DNA of 64,000 nucleotides from Stenotrophomonas sp. UBA2629 (GTDB lineage Bacteria; Pseudomonadota; Gammaproteobacteria; Xanthomonadales; Xanthomonadaceae). The notes beneath the pieces were generated by a model. That model did not search any database, had not been told where the DNA came from, and saw nothing but the letters and a program-made list of their open reading frames with translations. How positions within the stretch are numbered: position 1 is the first letter of the stretch; each line of letters opens with the position of its first letter. This document shows positions 34,360-43,429 of the stretch, piece by piece. The stretch spans positions 1-64,000 of the forward strand of contig DEOB01000002.1 of the NCBI GenBank assembly GCA_002359895.1, given 5' to 3'. Made by a program: the position numbers and the translations under genes.

Positions 34360-35802
34360 TTAGCTGTTGCTGCCTAACGCCTGCGGGAGCAGGGCGTCCA
34401 CGAAGGCTTCCGGGTCGAATACGCGCAGGTCTTCCGGGCGCTCGCCGATGCCGGCGAAACGGATCGGGATGCCGAATTCGCGGGCCAACGCAAATACCAC
34501 GCCACCCTTGGCGGTGCCGTCCAGCTTGGTCACCACCAACCCGGTTACACCGGCCGCGGCATGGAATTGGCGTAGCTGCGAGAGGGCGTTCTGGCCGGTG
34601 GTGCCGTCGATGACCATCAGCACTTCGTGCGGTGCGGTTTCGTCGATCTTGCCGAGCACGCGGCGTATTTTGCTGAGCTCGTTCATCAGGCCGGTCTGCG
34701 TGTGCAGGCGGCCGGCGGTGTCGGCGATCAGTACGCTGGTGCCGCGCGCCTTGCCGGCCTGCAATGCGTCGAACGCGACCGACGCGGCATCGGCGTTCTG
34801 GCCTTGTGCAACTACGGCCACGCCGTTGCGCTCGCCCCATATCTGCAGCTGCGCCACGGCGGCGGCGCGGAAGGTGTCGCCAGCGGCCAGCATCAGGCTG
34901 TGGCCTTCATCCTTGAAGCGCTTGGCCAGCTTGCCGATGGTGGTGGTCTTGCCAACGCCGTTGACGCCTACGGTGAGGATGACAAATGGCTTGGCATTGC
35001 TGTCGATGACCAGCGGCTTGGACACCGGCTGCAGCAGCGCGATGAGGTCGGCGCGAAGTGCCGCCAGCAGCGCATTGGCGTCGGCAAATTCGCGCGACTT
35101 CATGCGCTTGCGCAGATCTTCGATCAGCGCAGTGGTGGCCGGCACGCCGACATCGGCGGTGATCAGTGCGGTTTCAATCTCGTCGAGCAGGTCGTCGTCG
35201 AGCTTGGGATTGCGCGAGAACAGGCCGCCGAAACTGCGCGCGAAGGTGCTGTTGCGCAGGCGCTCGCGCCAGCCGAGTTTGCCGGATGCGGCGGCCGGGG
35301 CAGCGTTTGCGGGAATGAGGGCGTCGTCGCTTTGTGCGGCGGGTTCGGCTGCGACGACTTCAAGGGCCGGCGTGGGCGCGATGACGTCCGGCAGCGTTTC
35401 TGCCTGAGGGGTAGGTTCGGCTTCAGCAACGGGCGACGGTGCTGCCGGAGCTTGGATCACGAAATCGGGGGTGACCGGGTTGGCCGGGGTGGGCAACACC
35501 TCGTCCTGCACCTGAGCCGGCGCGGTTTCGATGACCGGCTCGATAGCCGGTTCAACGGCAGGCTCGACACGCGGCGTTTCAGTGGCGACGGTTTCGACGG
35601 CCGGCAGTTCGGCGACTACCGTTTCAACCACCGGGCTTTCGGCGACCGCAGGCGGCGCGAACGCTTCGGTGAGATCAACCGATGGAGCAGCCTCGGACGG
35701 CGCCTTCGGGAATGCGGCTGCCAGGTCTTCCGCGCTCAGCGTTGACGGCTTGGCAGGCGGTTGGGCGTCGTCGGTCTTCTTGCGGCGGAAAAAGCTGAAC
35801 AT
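34360..35802 (-). CDS. ftsY: Signal recognition particle receptor FtsY
   Basis: Membrane-associated GTPase that receives SRP-ribosome complexes. 480 residues: basic N-terminal amphipathic start FSFFRRKK, an Ala/Val/Pro/Glu-rich acidic A-domain (about 15-170), then the NG domain with GVNGVGKTTTIGKLAKR (G1), DTAGRLHTQTGLMNEL (G3) and VTKLDGTAKGGV (G4). The start is ATG 35802; the upstream frame to 35847 lacks similarity. A G10/C10 homopolymer sits 65 nt upstream of the start. Confidence 0.96.
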   Translation of the reverse strand: MFSFFRRKKTDDAQPPAKPSTLSAEDLAAAFPKAPSEAAPSVDLTEAFAPPAVAESPVVETVVAELPAVETVATETPRVEPAVEPAIEPVIETAPAQVQDEVLPTPANPVTPDFVIQAPAAPSPVAEAEPTPQAETLPDVIAPTPALEVVAAEPAAQSDDALIPANAAPAAASGKLGWRERLRNSTFARSFGGLFSRNPKLDDDLLDEIETALITADVGVPATTALIEDLRKRMKSREFADANALLAALRADLIALLQPVSKPLVIDSNAKPFVILTVGVNGVGKTTTIGKLAKRFKDEGHSLMLAAGDTFRAAAVAQLQIWGERNGVAVVAQGQNADAASVAFDALQAGKARGTSVLIADTAGRLHTQTGLMNELSKIRRVLGKIDETAPHEVLMVIDGTTGQNALSQLRQFHAAAGVTGLVVTKLDGTAKGGVVFALAREFGIPIRFAGIGERPEDLRVFDPEAFVDALLPQALGSNS

Positions 35803-35866
35803 GGAGGGAAATGGCCTGAAATCAGCTGCATATGCTACCACCGGCACTCATGCGGCCGGCGTTGCA

Positions 35867-35876
35867 GGGGGGGGGG
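35867..35876. repeat. Homopolymer G10 tract upstream of ftsY
   Basis: Ten consecutive G residues (C10 on the ftsY strand), 65 nt before the ftsY start codon. Length variation here could shift promoter spacing, or the tract could be a sequencing-length uncertainty. Confidence 0.75.
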
Positions 35877-36017
35877 CGGTGCGGCCCGGCCCGTCTGCCG
35901 TTGTAGCTGCAGAACCTGACCAAACCGGGTTGCCGCAATGGCTGTATTGCTTCACGGGCGCCGCAGCGAAGTAGTTGCGGGGCGCGGCTACGGTGCTGTG
36001 ACGCTGGGCGTCGCGGC

Positions 36018-36083
36018 CCTCCCTCATGCCAGAGACAGAGGGAGGGGCGGTGCTGCCTGCGAACGGTGTTCGGCAGGCAGCGG
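36018..36083. other. Two tandem hairpins downstream of htpG
   Basis: CCCTCCCTC/GAGGGAGGG (36018-36026 and about 36037-36046) and GCTGCCTGC-GAAC/GTTC-G-GCAGGCAGC (36052-36082, one bulged base). They lie directly after the htpG stop on the minus strand and may protect or end its mRNA, but no T-tract follows. The rest of the 287-nt gap to ftsY shows no gene. Confidence 0.45.
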
Positions 36084-36089
36084 GCGGGC

Positions 36090-37994
36090 TCAGGCCGACA
36101 GTTCCAGCAGCAGCTTGTTCAAGCGACGCACGTAACCGGCCGGGTCCTTGAGGCTGTCGCCGGCAGCCAGTGCGGCCTGGTCGAACAGCACGTGGGCCAG
36201 GTCGTTGAAGCGGCTTTCGTCGGCCTCGGCATCGAGCTTTTCAATCAGCGGATGCGCAGGGTTGAACTCGAACACCGGCTTGGAGTCGGGCACCTTCTGG
36301 CCGCTGGCTTCCAGAATCTGGCGCATCTGCAGCCCCAGATCCTGCTCGCCGATGGCCAGGATGGCCGGCGAGTCGGTCAGGCGATGCGAGACGCGCACTT
36401 CGGCAACGTCTTCGCCCAGCGCGGTCTTCAGGCGCGTGACCAAAGCTTCCTTGGTCTTGGCGACTTCTTCCTGCGCCTTCTTGTCTTCCTCGGTTTCCAG
36501 CTTGCCCAGGTCCAGATCGCCGCGCGCGATGTCGGCAAACGACTTGCCGTCGAACTCGTGCAGGTAGCTCATCAGCCACTCGTCGATGCGGTCGGTCATC
36601 AGCAGCACTTCGATGCCCTTCTTGCGGAACACCTCAAGATGCGGGCTGTCCTTGACCTGCTGGAAGCTTTCGCCGGTCAGGTAATAAATCTTGTCCTGGC
36701 CTTCGATCATGCGGCCCACGTAATCGGCCAACGCCACATTCTGCTCGCCACTGCTGTCATGGGTGGAAGCAAAGCGAAGCAGGCCGGCGACCTTTTCGCG
36801 GTTGTTGAAATCTTCGGCCGGGCCTTCCTTCAGCACCTGGCCGAAGTTCTTCCAGAAACCGGCGTATTCCTCCGGCTTGTCCTTGGCCAGTTTCTCCAAC
36901 ATGTCCAGCGAGCGCTTGGTCAGCGCCGACTTCATCGAGTCGATCACCGGCCCGGACTGCAGGATCTCGCGCGAGACATTCAACGGCAGGTCGTTGGAAT
37001 CCACCACGCCCTTGATGAAGCGCAGGTACAGCGGCAGGAACTGCTCGGCCTGGTCCATGATGAAAACGCGCTGCACATACAGCTTCAGGCCCTTGGGCGC
37101 GTCACGCTGGTACAGGTCAAACGGCGCACGGCCGGGCGTGTACAGCAGCGAGGTGTACTCCAGCTTGCCTTCGACCTTGTTGTGGGTCCAGGCAAGCGGG
37201 TCGGCCGGGTCGTGGGCGATGTGCTTGTAGAACTCTTTGTATTCGGTGTCGCTGACTTCGGATTTGGCGCGCGTCCACAGCGCATTGGCCCGGTTGACGG
37301 TCTCCCACTCCGGCGTGGCCGGCTTGTCGGCGTCTTCGCCGTGGTGTTCTTTCTGCAGCTCGATCGGCAGGCCGATGTGGTCAGAGTACTTCTTGACCAG
37401 GCTGCGCAGCTGCCAGGCGTCGGTGTAGCTCTCTTCGCCTTCCTTCAGGTGCAGCACGATGCGGGTGCCGCGCTCGGGCTTGTCGATGGTTTCCACCTCG
37501 AATTCGCCTTCGCCGCGCGAGGACCAATGCACGCCTTCGTTGGCCGGCAAACCGGCGCGACGGCTGTACACGTCCACCTGGTCGGCGACGATGAAGGCCG
37601 AGTAGAAGCCCACGCCGAACTGGCCGATGAGGTTGGAGTCTTTCTTCTGGTCGCCGGACAGGTTCTTCAGGAACTCGGCGGTGCCGGACTTGGCGATGGT
37701 GCCAAGGTGGGCGATGGCTTCATCGCGGCTCAGGCCGATGCCGTTGTCGTCAATGGTCAGGGTGCGCGCGGCCGGGTCGGCCTCGATGCGGATGCGCAGC
37801 TCGCCGTTGCCTTCCAGCAGCTCCGGCTGGGTCAGGGCCTCGAAGCGCAGCTTGTCGCTGGCGTCGGCGGCGTTGGACACCAGCTCGCGCAGGAAGATTT
37901 CCTTGTTCGAATACAGCGAGTGGATCATCAGGTGAAGCAACTGCTTCACCTCGGTCTGGAACCCGCGGGTTTCCTTGTGGCTCTGTGCGTTCAT
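36090..37994 (-). CDS. htpG: Molecular chaperone HtpG (Hsp90 family)
   Basis: 634-residue bacterial Hsp90. The N-terminal ATPase has FLRELVSNAADASDKLRF, IDDNGIGLSRDEAI and GQFGVGFYSAF (Bergerat fold); middle-domain LKLYVQRVFIMD and LPLNVSREILQ, then the C-terminal dimerisation domain. Complete and of usual length. Single gene, divergent from rsmD. Confidence 0.98.
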   Translation of the reverse strand: MNAQSHKETRGFQTEVKQLLHLMIHSLYSNKEIFLRELVSNAADASDKLRFEALTQPELLEGNGELRIRIEADPAARTLTIDDNGIGLSRDEAIAHLGTIAKSGTAEFLKNLSGDQKKDSNLIGQFGVGFYSAFIVADQVDVYSRRAGLPANEGVHWSSRGEGEFEVETIDKPERGTRIVLHLKEGEESYTDAWQLRSLVKKYSDHIGLPIELQKEHHGEDADKPATPEWETVNRANALWTRAKSEVSDTEYKEFYKHIAHDPADPLAWTHNKVEGKLEYTSLLYTPGRAPFDLYQRDAPKGLKLYVQRVFIMDQAEQFLPLYLRFIKGVVDSNDLPLNVSREILQSGPVIDSMKSALTKRSLDMLEKLAKDKPEEYAGFWKNFGQVLKEGPAEDFNNREKVAGLLRFASTHDSSGEQNVALADYVGRMIEGQDKIYYLTGESFQQVKDSPHLEVFRKKGIEVLLMTDRIDEWLMSYLHEFDGKSFADIARGDLDLGKLETEEDKKAQEEVAKTKEALVTRLKTALGEDVAEVRVSHRLTDSPAILAIGEQDLGLQMRQILEASGQKVPDSKPVFEFNPAHPLIEKLDAEADESRFNDLAHVLFDQAALAAGDSLKDPAGYVRRLNKLLLELSA

Positions 37995-38198
37995 CGGTCG
38001 CTCGTGCTCTGTGGCTGACGTGCCGCGTCCAGCGCGGCGGCTGTCACAGGGGTAAGGGTGAACTGGCCGTTTTCAAGGTGTGCGCTGCCAGGCCGGGTGC
38101 TGGTCTATCATCGGCGCCCTGTTTGGATTGTTGCCGGGTGCACCGCCGATGTTGTTGATTTGTCAGCTGTTGTCTATGTCGTTGCCGGTTGCGGCGGC

Positions 38199-38819
38199 AT
38201 GAGCCGTGGCCGCAGCAAGGGGCCGGCGGATACCGGCCAGGTGCGCATCATTGGCGGGCGCTGGCGCAATACGCGGCTGGACGTGCCGCAGTTGGAAGGC
38301 CTGCGGCCCACCAGCGACCGCGTTCGCGAGACCTTGTTCAACTGGTTGATGCCCAAATTGCCCGGCGCTCGGGTGCTGGATCTGTTCGCCGGCAGCGGCG
38401 CGCTGGGGCTGGAGGCGGTGTCGCGTGGCGCGGCATCGGCGCAGTTGGTCGAGCGTGACCCGGCGCTGGTGGCGGCATTGCGCGGCGTGGTCGGCAAATT
38501 GGGTGCAGCCGAGCAGATACAGGTAAGCCATGCCGATGCCGTGCATTGGCTGGACAACGCTGTGCCTGTTCAGGCGGATGTGGTGTTTCTGGACCCCCCG
38601 TTCGCGGCCGGGCTGTGGGAGCAGGTGATCGAACGGCTGCCACGGCACCTGGCCCAAGGTGCCTGGCTGTATGTGGAAGCACCTGCCGATGCGGCCTTGC
38701 GGCTGCCGGCCGGCTGGAGCCTGCACCGTGAGGGAAGTACCCGCGATGTGCGCTATGCCCTGTATCGACAAGCCGCTGCTACACTTCGCGGCGACATGAA
38801 CGCGACTGAACCCGCATGA
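38199..38819 (+). CDS. rsmD: 16S rRNA (guanine966-N2)-methyltransferase
   Basis: Methylates G966 of 16S rRNA using SAM. 206 residues: VRIIGGRWRNTRL and LRPTSDRVRETLFNWL at the N-terminus, the SAM-binding VLDLFAGSGALGLEA and catalytic DPPF (VVFLDPPFAAG). The ATG at 38199 is the family start, although the frame is open to 38058. Overlaps coaD by 4 nt, the common rsmD-coaD pairing. Confidence 0.95.
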   Translation: MSRGRSKGPADTGQVRIIGGRWRNTRLDVPQLEGLRPTSDRVRETLFNWLMPKLPGARVLDLFAGSGALGLEAVSRGAASAQLVERDPALVAALRGVVGKLGAAEQIQVSHADAVHWLDNAVPVQADVVFLDPPFAAGLWEQVIERLPRHLAQGAWLYVEAPADAALRLPAGWSLHREGSTRDVRYALYRQAAATLRGDMNATEPA

Positions 38820-39322
38820 CCACAGCAAATCGCCGCATCGCCGTTTACCCGGGTACGTTCGACCCGATCACCAATGGTCATATCGACCTGGTGCATCGTG
38901 CCGCACCGTTGTTCGAGAAGGTGGTGGTTGGCGTGGCGCAGAGCCCGTCCAAGGGCCCGACGCTGCCGCTGGAGCAGCGTGTAGCGCTGGCCGAGGATGC
39001 CCTCAAGCATCACGGCAACGTTGAAGTGGTGGGCTTTGACACCCTGCTGGCGCACTTTGTCCGCGCCTGTCACGGCGGCGTGCTGCTGCGTGGCCTGCGG
39101 GCCGTGTCCGATTTTGAATACGAGTTCCAGATGGCAAGCATGAACCGCCATCTGATTCCGGAGGTCGAGACCCTGTTCCTGACCCCGTCCGAACAGCACA
39201 GCTTCATTTCCTCCTCGCTGGTGCGTGAAATCGCCAGGCTGGGTGGTGATGTGTCCGGTTTCGTGCCGGCCACCGTGCTGGAAGCGCTGCGTAACGCCCG
39301 CGAAGCCCGCGCTGGCAAGTAA
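38816..39322 (+). CDS. coaD: Phosphopantetheine adenylyltransferase
   Basis: Penultimate step of coenzyme A synthesis. 168 residues with the nucleotidyltransferase motif AVYPGTFDPITNGHIDLV (Thr14, His22), RGLRAVSDFEYEFQMA and the ISSSLVREIARLGGDVSGFV signature. Start in an ATGA overlap with rsmD. Confidence 0.97.
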   Translation: MTTANRRIAVYPGTFDPITNGHIDLVHRAAPLFEKVVVGVAQSPSKGPTLPLEQRVALAEDALKHHGNVEVVGFDTLLAHFVRACHGGVLLRGLRAVSDFEYEFQMASMNRHLIPEVETLFLTPSEQHSFISSSLVREIARLGGDVSGFVPATVLEALRNAREARAGK

Positions 39323-39365
39323 GAACCCCAAACAGCTGTACAGAACCTCAAAAGGGAGAAGAAAC

Positions 39366-39857
39366 ATGAAGAACACGATGCGCGTGATGCTTGCCGCTTC
39401 GATGGTGCTGGGCTTCACGGCCTGCAAGAAGGAAGAAGCCGCTCCGGTGGCTGAAGCCCAGCAGGCGCTGGTCGCCCCGGCCAAGGATGACGATGCGGGT
39501 TGGAAGACCTACCTGCAGGCCGTTGCCGTGCAGAACATGGGCACCATCACGGCCAGCCCGTTCCTGTACTACCTGCCGCCGGAGTCGGACGCCGAGTTCG
39601 CCGCCAAGTACGAGCGTCAGGTTGAAAGCGCCACCAATGCGATCGGCCGTGGCATCCAGCCGGGCAACATGCTGGCTTTCGGTTCGTCGGCCTCGGCCAA
39701 GATGGCTGACATGATCGAAACCGCATTCAAGGGTGTGCAGGCTGACTCCATGAAGGGCGTGCGTGTGGTGTTCATCGGCGAAGCCGCTGACAACGCACGT
39801 GTGCAGACGCTGGTGCAGCCGACCGGCGCCGACTACATCTTCGTCGAAGCCAAGTAA
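39366..39857 (+). CDS. Hypothetical lipoprotein of xanthomonads
   Basis: A 163-residue protein with a signal sequence ending in the lipobox FTAC (Cys20) and a Lys/Glu-rich linker. The body alternates helices and strands (WKTYLQAVAVQNMGTI, GNMLAFGSSASAKMADMIETA, VRVVFIGEAADNARV, GADYIFVEA) without a family I recognise. The ending resembles a small alpha-beta domain. GGGAGAAG before ATG 39366 gives a good start. It follows coaD by 43 nt and may share its transcript. Confidence 0.78.
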   Translation: MKNTMRVMLAASMVLGFTACKKEEAAPVAEAQQALVAPAKDDDAGWKTYLQAVAVQNMGTITASPFLYYLPPESDAEFAAKYERQVESATNAIGRGIQPGNMLAFGSSASAKMADMIETAFKGVQADSMKGVRVVFIGEAADNARVQTLVQPTGADYIFVEAK

Positions 39858-39929
39858 TGCGCTGGCGCAGGGCCGTCTTTGGTCCCGTGCCTGCCAACGC
39901 ATAAGTCCCGCGCCAGCGGGCACAGGATT

Positions 39930-39954
39930 GAGGCGCCGGCATTGCCGGTGCCTC
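39930..39954 (+). other. Stem-loop after lipoprotein gene
   Basis: GAGGCGCCGGC (39930-39940) pairs with GCCGGTGCCTC (39944-39954), 11 bp including one G-U pair, loop ATT. No T-tract follows. A second short palindrome AACCGGC/GCCGGTT lies at 40031-40048, just before the ferredoxin gene. Confidence 0.45.
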
Positions 39955-40079
39955 ACCCCGTAGAGGCGGGGGTCCAGTAAACTTGCTGCCGGCATTGCCT
40001 TTTGGCAGGCCATGAACAGCAAGAGCGACGAACCGGCATGCGCCGGTTGCAAGCCCGCTCTGACGGGAAGACTGCAGGA

Positions 40080-40364
40080 ATGTCACTCAAAATCAACGAG
40101 CTCTGCGTCAACTGTGACGTGTGTGAGCCAGCCTGCCCGAATCAGGCCATCGCCATGGGCGAGACGATCTACGTGATCGACCCGGCCCGCTGTACCGAGT
40201 GCGTCGGCCATTTTGATGAGCCGCAATGTGTGGTGGTGTGCCCTGTGGAGTGCATCGACCCCGACCCGGACATCCCCGAAACCCAGGATCAGCTGCTGGC
40301 CAAATTGCATGGCCTGCAGCGCGATCACCCCGAACTTTACGAACCGGAGACGCCGTCGGCATGA
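40080..40364 (+). CDS. YfhL-type 2[4Fe-4S] ferredoxin
   Basis: A 94-residue ferredoxin with two clusters: CVNCDVCEPACPNQAI for the first and CTECVGHFDEPQCVVVCPVECI for the second, which has the insertion between Cys2 and Cys3 typical of YfhL-like ferredoxins. The C-terminal extension (about 75-94) is a short helix. ATG 40080 with GGGAAG about 10 nt upstream. Its stop overlaps the ggt start (ATGA). Confidence 0.93.
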   Translation: MSLKINELCVNCDVCEPACPNQAIAMGETIYVIDPARCTECVGHFDEPQCVVVCPVECIDPDPDIPETQDQLLAKLHGLQRDHPELYEPETPSA

Positions 40365-42103
40365 AGATTGTTGCCCGTTCCCTGATGTTGTTTGCGCTGG
40401 TGATGACACCGGCTGTGTGGGCGGCCGATGCGCCGCAGGCGCGGGCGACCCATCCCGATGGCGCGGTGATTGCCAGCGGCCATTCGCTGGCGACCGATGC
40501 CGGCATGGAAATCCTGGCCAAAGGCGGCAACGCGTTTGATGCCGCGATTGCGGTGTCTTCGACGCTGGCTGTTGTCGAGCCGATCAGCTCCGGCTTGGGT
40601 GGCGGCGGCTTTTTCCTGCTGCACGACGCCAAGACCGGCAAGGACGTGATGCTGGACGCGCGCGAAACCGCGCCCGAATCCGCCACGCCTGAGCAGTTCC
40701 TCGACAAGAAGGGCGAGCTGGACCGCGACCGTTCGGTCAATGGCCCGTGGTCGGCCGGCATCCCCGGCTTGCCGGCGGCGCTGGTGCAGATGGCCCGCGA
40801 ACACGGCCGCCTGCCGCTGACCGATTCACTGGCACCGGCCATCCGCGTGGCCACCGATGGCTTCCCGGTTTACGCACGCATGGCACGCGGTTACGCCTCG
40901 CGTCGCGAAGTGATGGAGCGTTATCCCGGGACACGCGAGGTGTATCTGCGCAACGGCCGCCCGATCGCCGAAGGCGATCTGTTCAAGCAGCCGGAACTGG
41001 CGCACACGTTGCAGCTGCTGGCCGAGAAGGGCTTTGATGGTTTTTATCGCGGCGAAACCGGCCGCAAGCTGCTGGCTGGTGTGAAGCAGGCCGGCGGCCG
41101 TTGGACCGCCGAGGAACTGGCGGGTTACACGGTCAAGACCCGCGAGCCCATCGTCTTCAACTACCGCGACTGGAAGATCACCACCGCCTCGCCGCCGTCC
41201 TCCGGTGGCATTGCGTTGGCAGCAATGCTGCAGATTCTGGAAGGCTGGGACGTCCGCAAGATGGATGCCGCGCATCGCACCCATCTGGTGGTGGAATCCA
41301 TGCGTCGCGCTTATCGCGACCGCACGTTCTTCCTGGGTGACCCGGATTTTGTCGACATCCCGCAGAACGTGTTGACCAGCCGCGATTACGCTCAGGGCCT
41401 GCGCGCCACCATCCATCCGGAAAAGGCCACCCCCAGCGACATGCTGTCGGGTAACCCGACGCCGTTGGAAGATGACGAAACCACGCACTTCTCGATCATC
41501 GACAGCGAAGGCAACCGCGTGGGTGGCACCCAGACGGTGAACCTGTTGTACGGCTCCGGGCTGATTCCGGCCGGCACCGGCGTGCTGCTCAATAACGAGA
41601 TGGACGACTTCGCGCTCAAGCCGGGTACGCCCAACGCGTTTGGCGTGATGGGTTACGCCGCCAATGCGCCGAAGAAGGGCAAGCGCATGCTCAGCTCGAT
41701 GACACCGACGTTCATGGAGAATGAGGACAAGGTGGTCGTGATCGGCACGCCGGGTGGCAGCCGCATCATCACCATGGTGCTGCTGGGCATCCTGGGTTAC
41801 GACGACGGTCTGACGGCGCAGCAGGTTGCCGCGCTGCCGCGTTATCACCACCAGTGGTTGCCGGACCTGATCGAAGCAGAGAACGATGCGTTCGATGCCG
41901 ATACGGTCAAGCAGCTGCAGGCCATGGGCCACAAGATCGACCTGCCGGGCGACACCGCTGCCGGTGGTCGCGGTTCCAGCCACGTGTGGGGCAACCTGCA
42001 GACGGTGGAATGGGACCGCGTCAGCAATACGCTTTACGGCGGCAGTGACCCGCGCAACCCCGTGGGCAGTGCCCGGGTTGTGAAGTCAGAAAAAGCAAAC
42101 TGA
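40361..42103 (+). CDS. ggt: Gamma-glutamyltransferase (periplasmic)
   Basis: Hydrolyses or transfers the gamma-glutamyl group of glutathione and similar compounds. 580 residues with a signal peptide (cleavage near VWAADA); the proenzyme self-cleaves before the nucleophile Thr374 in DETTHFSIID to give large and small subunits. Also visible are SSGLGGGGFFLLHD, SMTPTF and GTPGGSRI, which shape the active site. It overlaps the ferredoxin gene by 4 nt, an unexpected pairing since one product is cytoplasmic and the other secreted. Followed by a strong terminator. Confidence 0.95.
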   Translation: MKIVARSLMLFALVMTPAVWAADAPQARATHPDGAVIASGHSLATDAGMEILAKGGNAFDAAIAVSSTLAVVEPISSGLGGGGFFLLHDAKTGKDVMLDARETAPESATPEQFLDKKGELDRDRSVNGPWSAGIPGLPAALVQMAREHGRLPLTDSLAPAIRVATDGFPVYARMARGYASRREVMERYPGTREVYLRNGRPIAEGDLFKQPELAHTLQLLAEKGFDGFYRGETGRKLLAGVKQAGGRWTAEELAGYTVKTREPIVFNYRDWKITTASPPSSGGIALAAMLQILEGWDVRKMDAAHRTHLVVESMRRAYRDRTFFLGDPDFVDIPQNVLTSRDYAQGLRATIHPEKATPSDMLSGNPTPLEDDETTHFSIIDSEGNRVGGTQTVNLLYGSGLIPAGTGVLLNNEMDDFALKPGTPNAFGVMGYAANAPKKGKRMLSSMTPTFMENEDKVVVIGTPGGSRIITMVLLGILGYDDGLTAQQVAALPRYHHQWLPDLIEAENDAFDADTVKQLQAMGHKIDLPGDTAAGGRGSSHVWGNLQTVEWDRVSNTLYGGSDPRNPVGSARVVKSEKAN

Positions 42104-42115
42104 GTCTGCACAATG

Positions 42116-42142
42116 AAAACCCCGCTTTCGAGCGGGGTTTTT
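42116..42142 (+). terminator. Intrinsic terminator after ggt
   Basis: AAAACCCCGCT (42116-42126) pairs with AGCGGGGTTTT (42131-42141) around a TTCG tetraloop, and the T-run starts inside the right arm. A textbook rho-independent terminator with a stabilising UUCG loop, 13 nt after the ggt stop. Confidence 0.94.
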
Positions 42143-42205
42143 GCTTTATGTGGAAACCGATGTGTGGAAGCCGAACGCTTATGTCCAGTGAAGAAATGGA
42201 AACGA

Positions 42206-42298
42206 GATTTCCGCCTGAGCGGGAATGACGGCAGTAGGTCGTTAAGGAGGCTTGGTTGGAGAGGCTGGCCGGTCGTCATTCCCACGAAGGCGGGAATC
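42206..42298. repeat. Inverted REP doublet between ggt and the MBL-fold gene
   Basis: Two 25-nt elements in opposite orientation, 42206-42230 and 42274-42298, each with the core CGGGAATGACG or its complement; as inverted copies they match at 21 of 25 positions. Each contains its own small hairpin. The 43-nt spacer is unrelated. The rest of the roughly 385-nt gap (42104-42489) holds the ggt terminator and the promoter side of the next gene; no gene seen. Confidence 0.7.
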
Positions 42299-42489
42299 GC
42301 TCCTGCTTGCATCTGTCCATCCGTCACTTGAAAGCTGCAGGCGTCTCCTTGCAATCGGGCGCACGGTCCATTGTTTATCGAATGGACGAAAAGCAGCCAA
42401 GCAGCTCACGTCATTGATTGATCGTGGTGTCAATAAACCGGCGTTCGATACTTGCGAATATTTAACGCGCGCCGGGTAGAATTTTTCAT

Positions 42490-43380
42490 ATGAAACTTTG
42501 GTCGATCCGCGGTAATTCGCAAAAACTCGATGGTGGCGCAATGTTCGGCAACGCTCCCAAGGCGTTGTGGGAAAAGTGGTCGCCGTCGGATGATCTCAAC
42601 CGCATTGAACTGGCGTGCCGGGCCTTGCTTGCAAGCCCGCTGGCCGGCAAGACGGTGTTGTTTGAGACCGGCATCGGCGCGTTCTTTGAGCCGAAGATGC
42701 GTGAGCGTTTCGGTGTGCAGGAGCCGCGCCATATCCTGATGGATTCGCTACGCGAAGCCGGCTTCGAGCACGAAGATATTGACGTGGTGGTGCTCAGTCA
42801 CCTGCATTTTGACCATGCCGGTGGCCTGCTGGCGCCGTGGTCGGAAGGCCGCGAGCCGGAGCTGCTGTTCCCCAATGCCACCTTCATCGTCGGTGCGTCG
42901 CATTGGGAGCGGGCGCGACATCCGCACCCACGCGACCGGGCCAGCTTCATTCCCGAGTTGCCGGGCCTGCTGGAAGCCAGCGGACGCTTGGAAGTGGTGA
43001 CCGGCGAGTATTCAAAGACCTTGGGTGAATCGGTGCGCTTCAGTTACAGCGACGGCCACACGCCGGGCCTGATGCTGGCGGAGATTGTCGGCCCCGAGCG
43101 GGTCAACGGCCAGCCGCGCGGTGGCGTGGTGTTCTGCGCTGACCTTATTCCGGGCCGCTCGTGGGTACACGTACCCATCACCATGGGCTATGACCGCAAC
43201 GCCGAACTGTTGATCGACGAGAAGCGCGCCTTCCTTGAGGACAAGCTCGCCCGCAACGTGCATCTGTTTTTCACTCACGACCCGGTGTGCGCGATGGCGC
43301 AGGTGGTGCGTGATGAAAAGGGCCGCTTTGGCACCGCCCATGAAATGGGCGAACTGAAAGCGCGCACGCTGGCAGCGTGA
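42490..43380 (+). CDS. Metallo-beta-lactamase-fold hydrolase
   Basis: A 296-residue cytoplasmic enzyme of the glyoxalase II / MBL superfamily. The dinuclear metal motif HLHFDHAGG is at residues 104-112 (His104, His106, Asp108, His109), with further ligands expected at SDGHTPG and the FTHDP region. The substrate cannot be deduced; thioesters, lactones or nucleotide esters are all hydrolysed by relatives. It stands alone between a REP doublet and the convergent 43430 gene. Confidence 0.88.
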   Translation: MKLWSIRGNSQKLDGGAMFGNAPKALWEKWSPSDDLNRIELACRALLASPLAGKTVLFETGIGAFFEPKMRERFGVQEPRHILMDSLREAGFEHEDIDVVVLSHLHFDHAGGLLAPWSEGREPELLFPNATFIVGASHWERARHPHPRDRASFIPELPGLLEASGRLEVVTGEYSKTLGESVRFSYSDGHTPGLMLAEIVGPERVNGQPRGGVVFCADLIPGRSWVHVPITMGYDRNAELLIDEKRAFLEDKLARNVHLFFTHDPVCAMAQVVRDEKGRFGTAHEMGELKARTLAA

Positions 43381-43429
43381 CCGCCCGTGCGCCAACGCCG
43401 CAAGGGCGTGGCGCGCGACCGGGAGTAGC

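Noticed and set aside
36066..38018. 650-codon open frame on the plus strand
   Set aside because: Antisense to htpG, whose protein is fully conserved.
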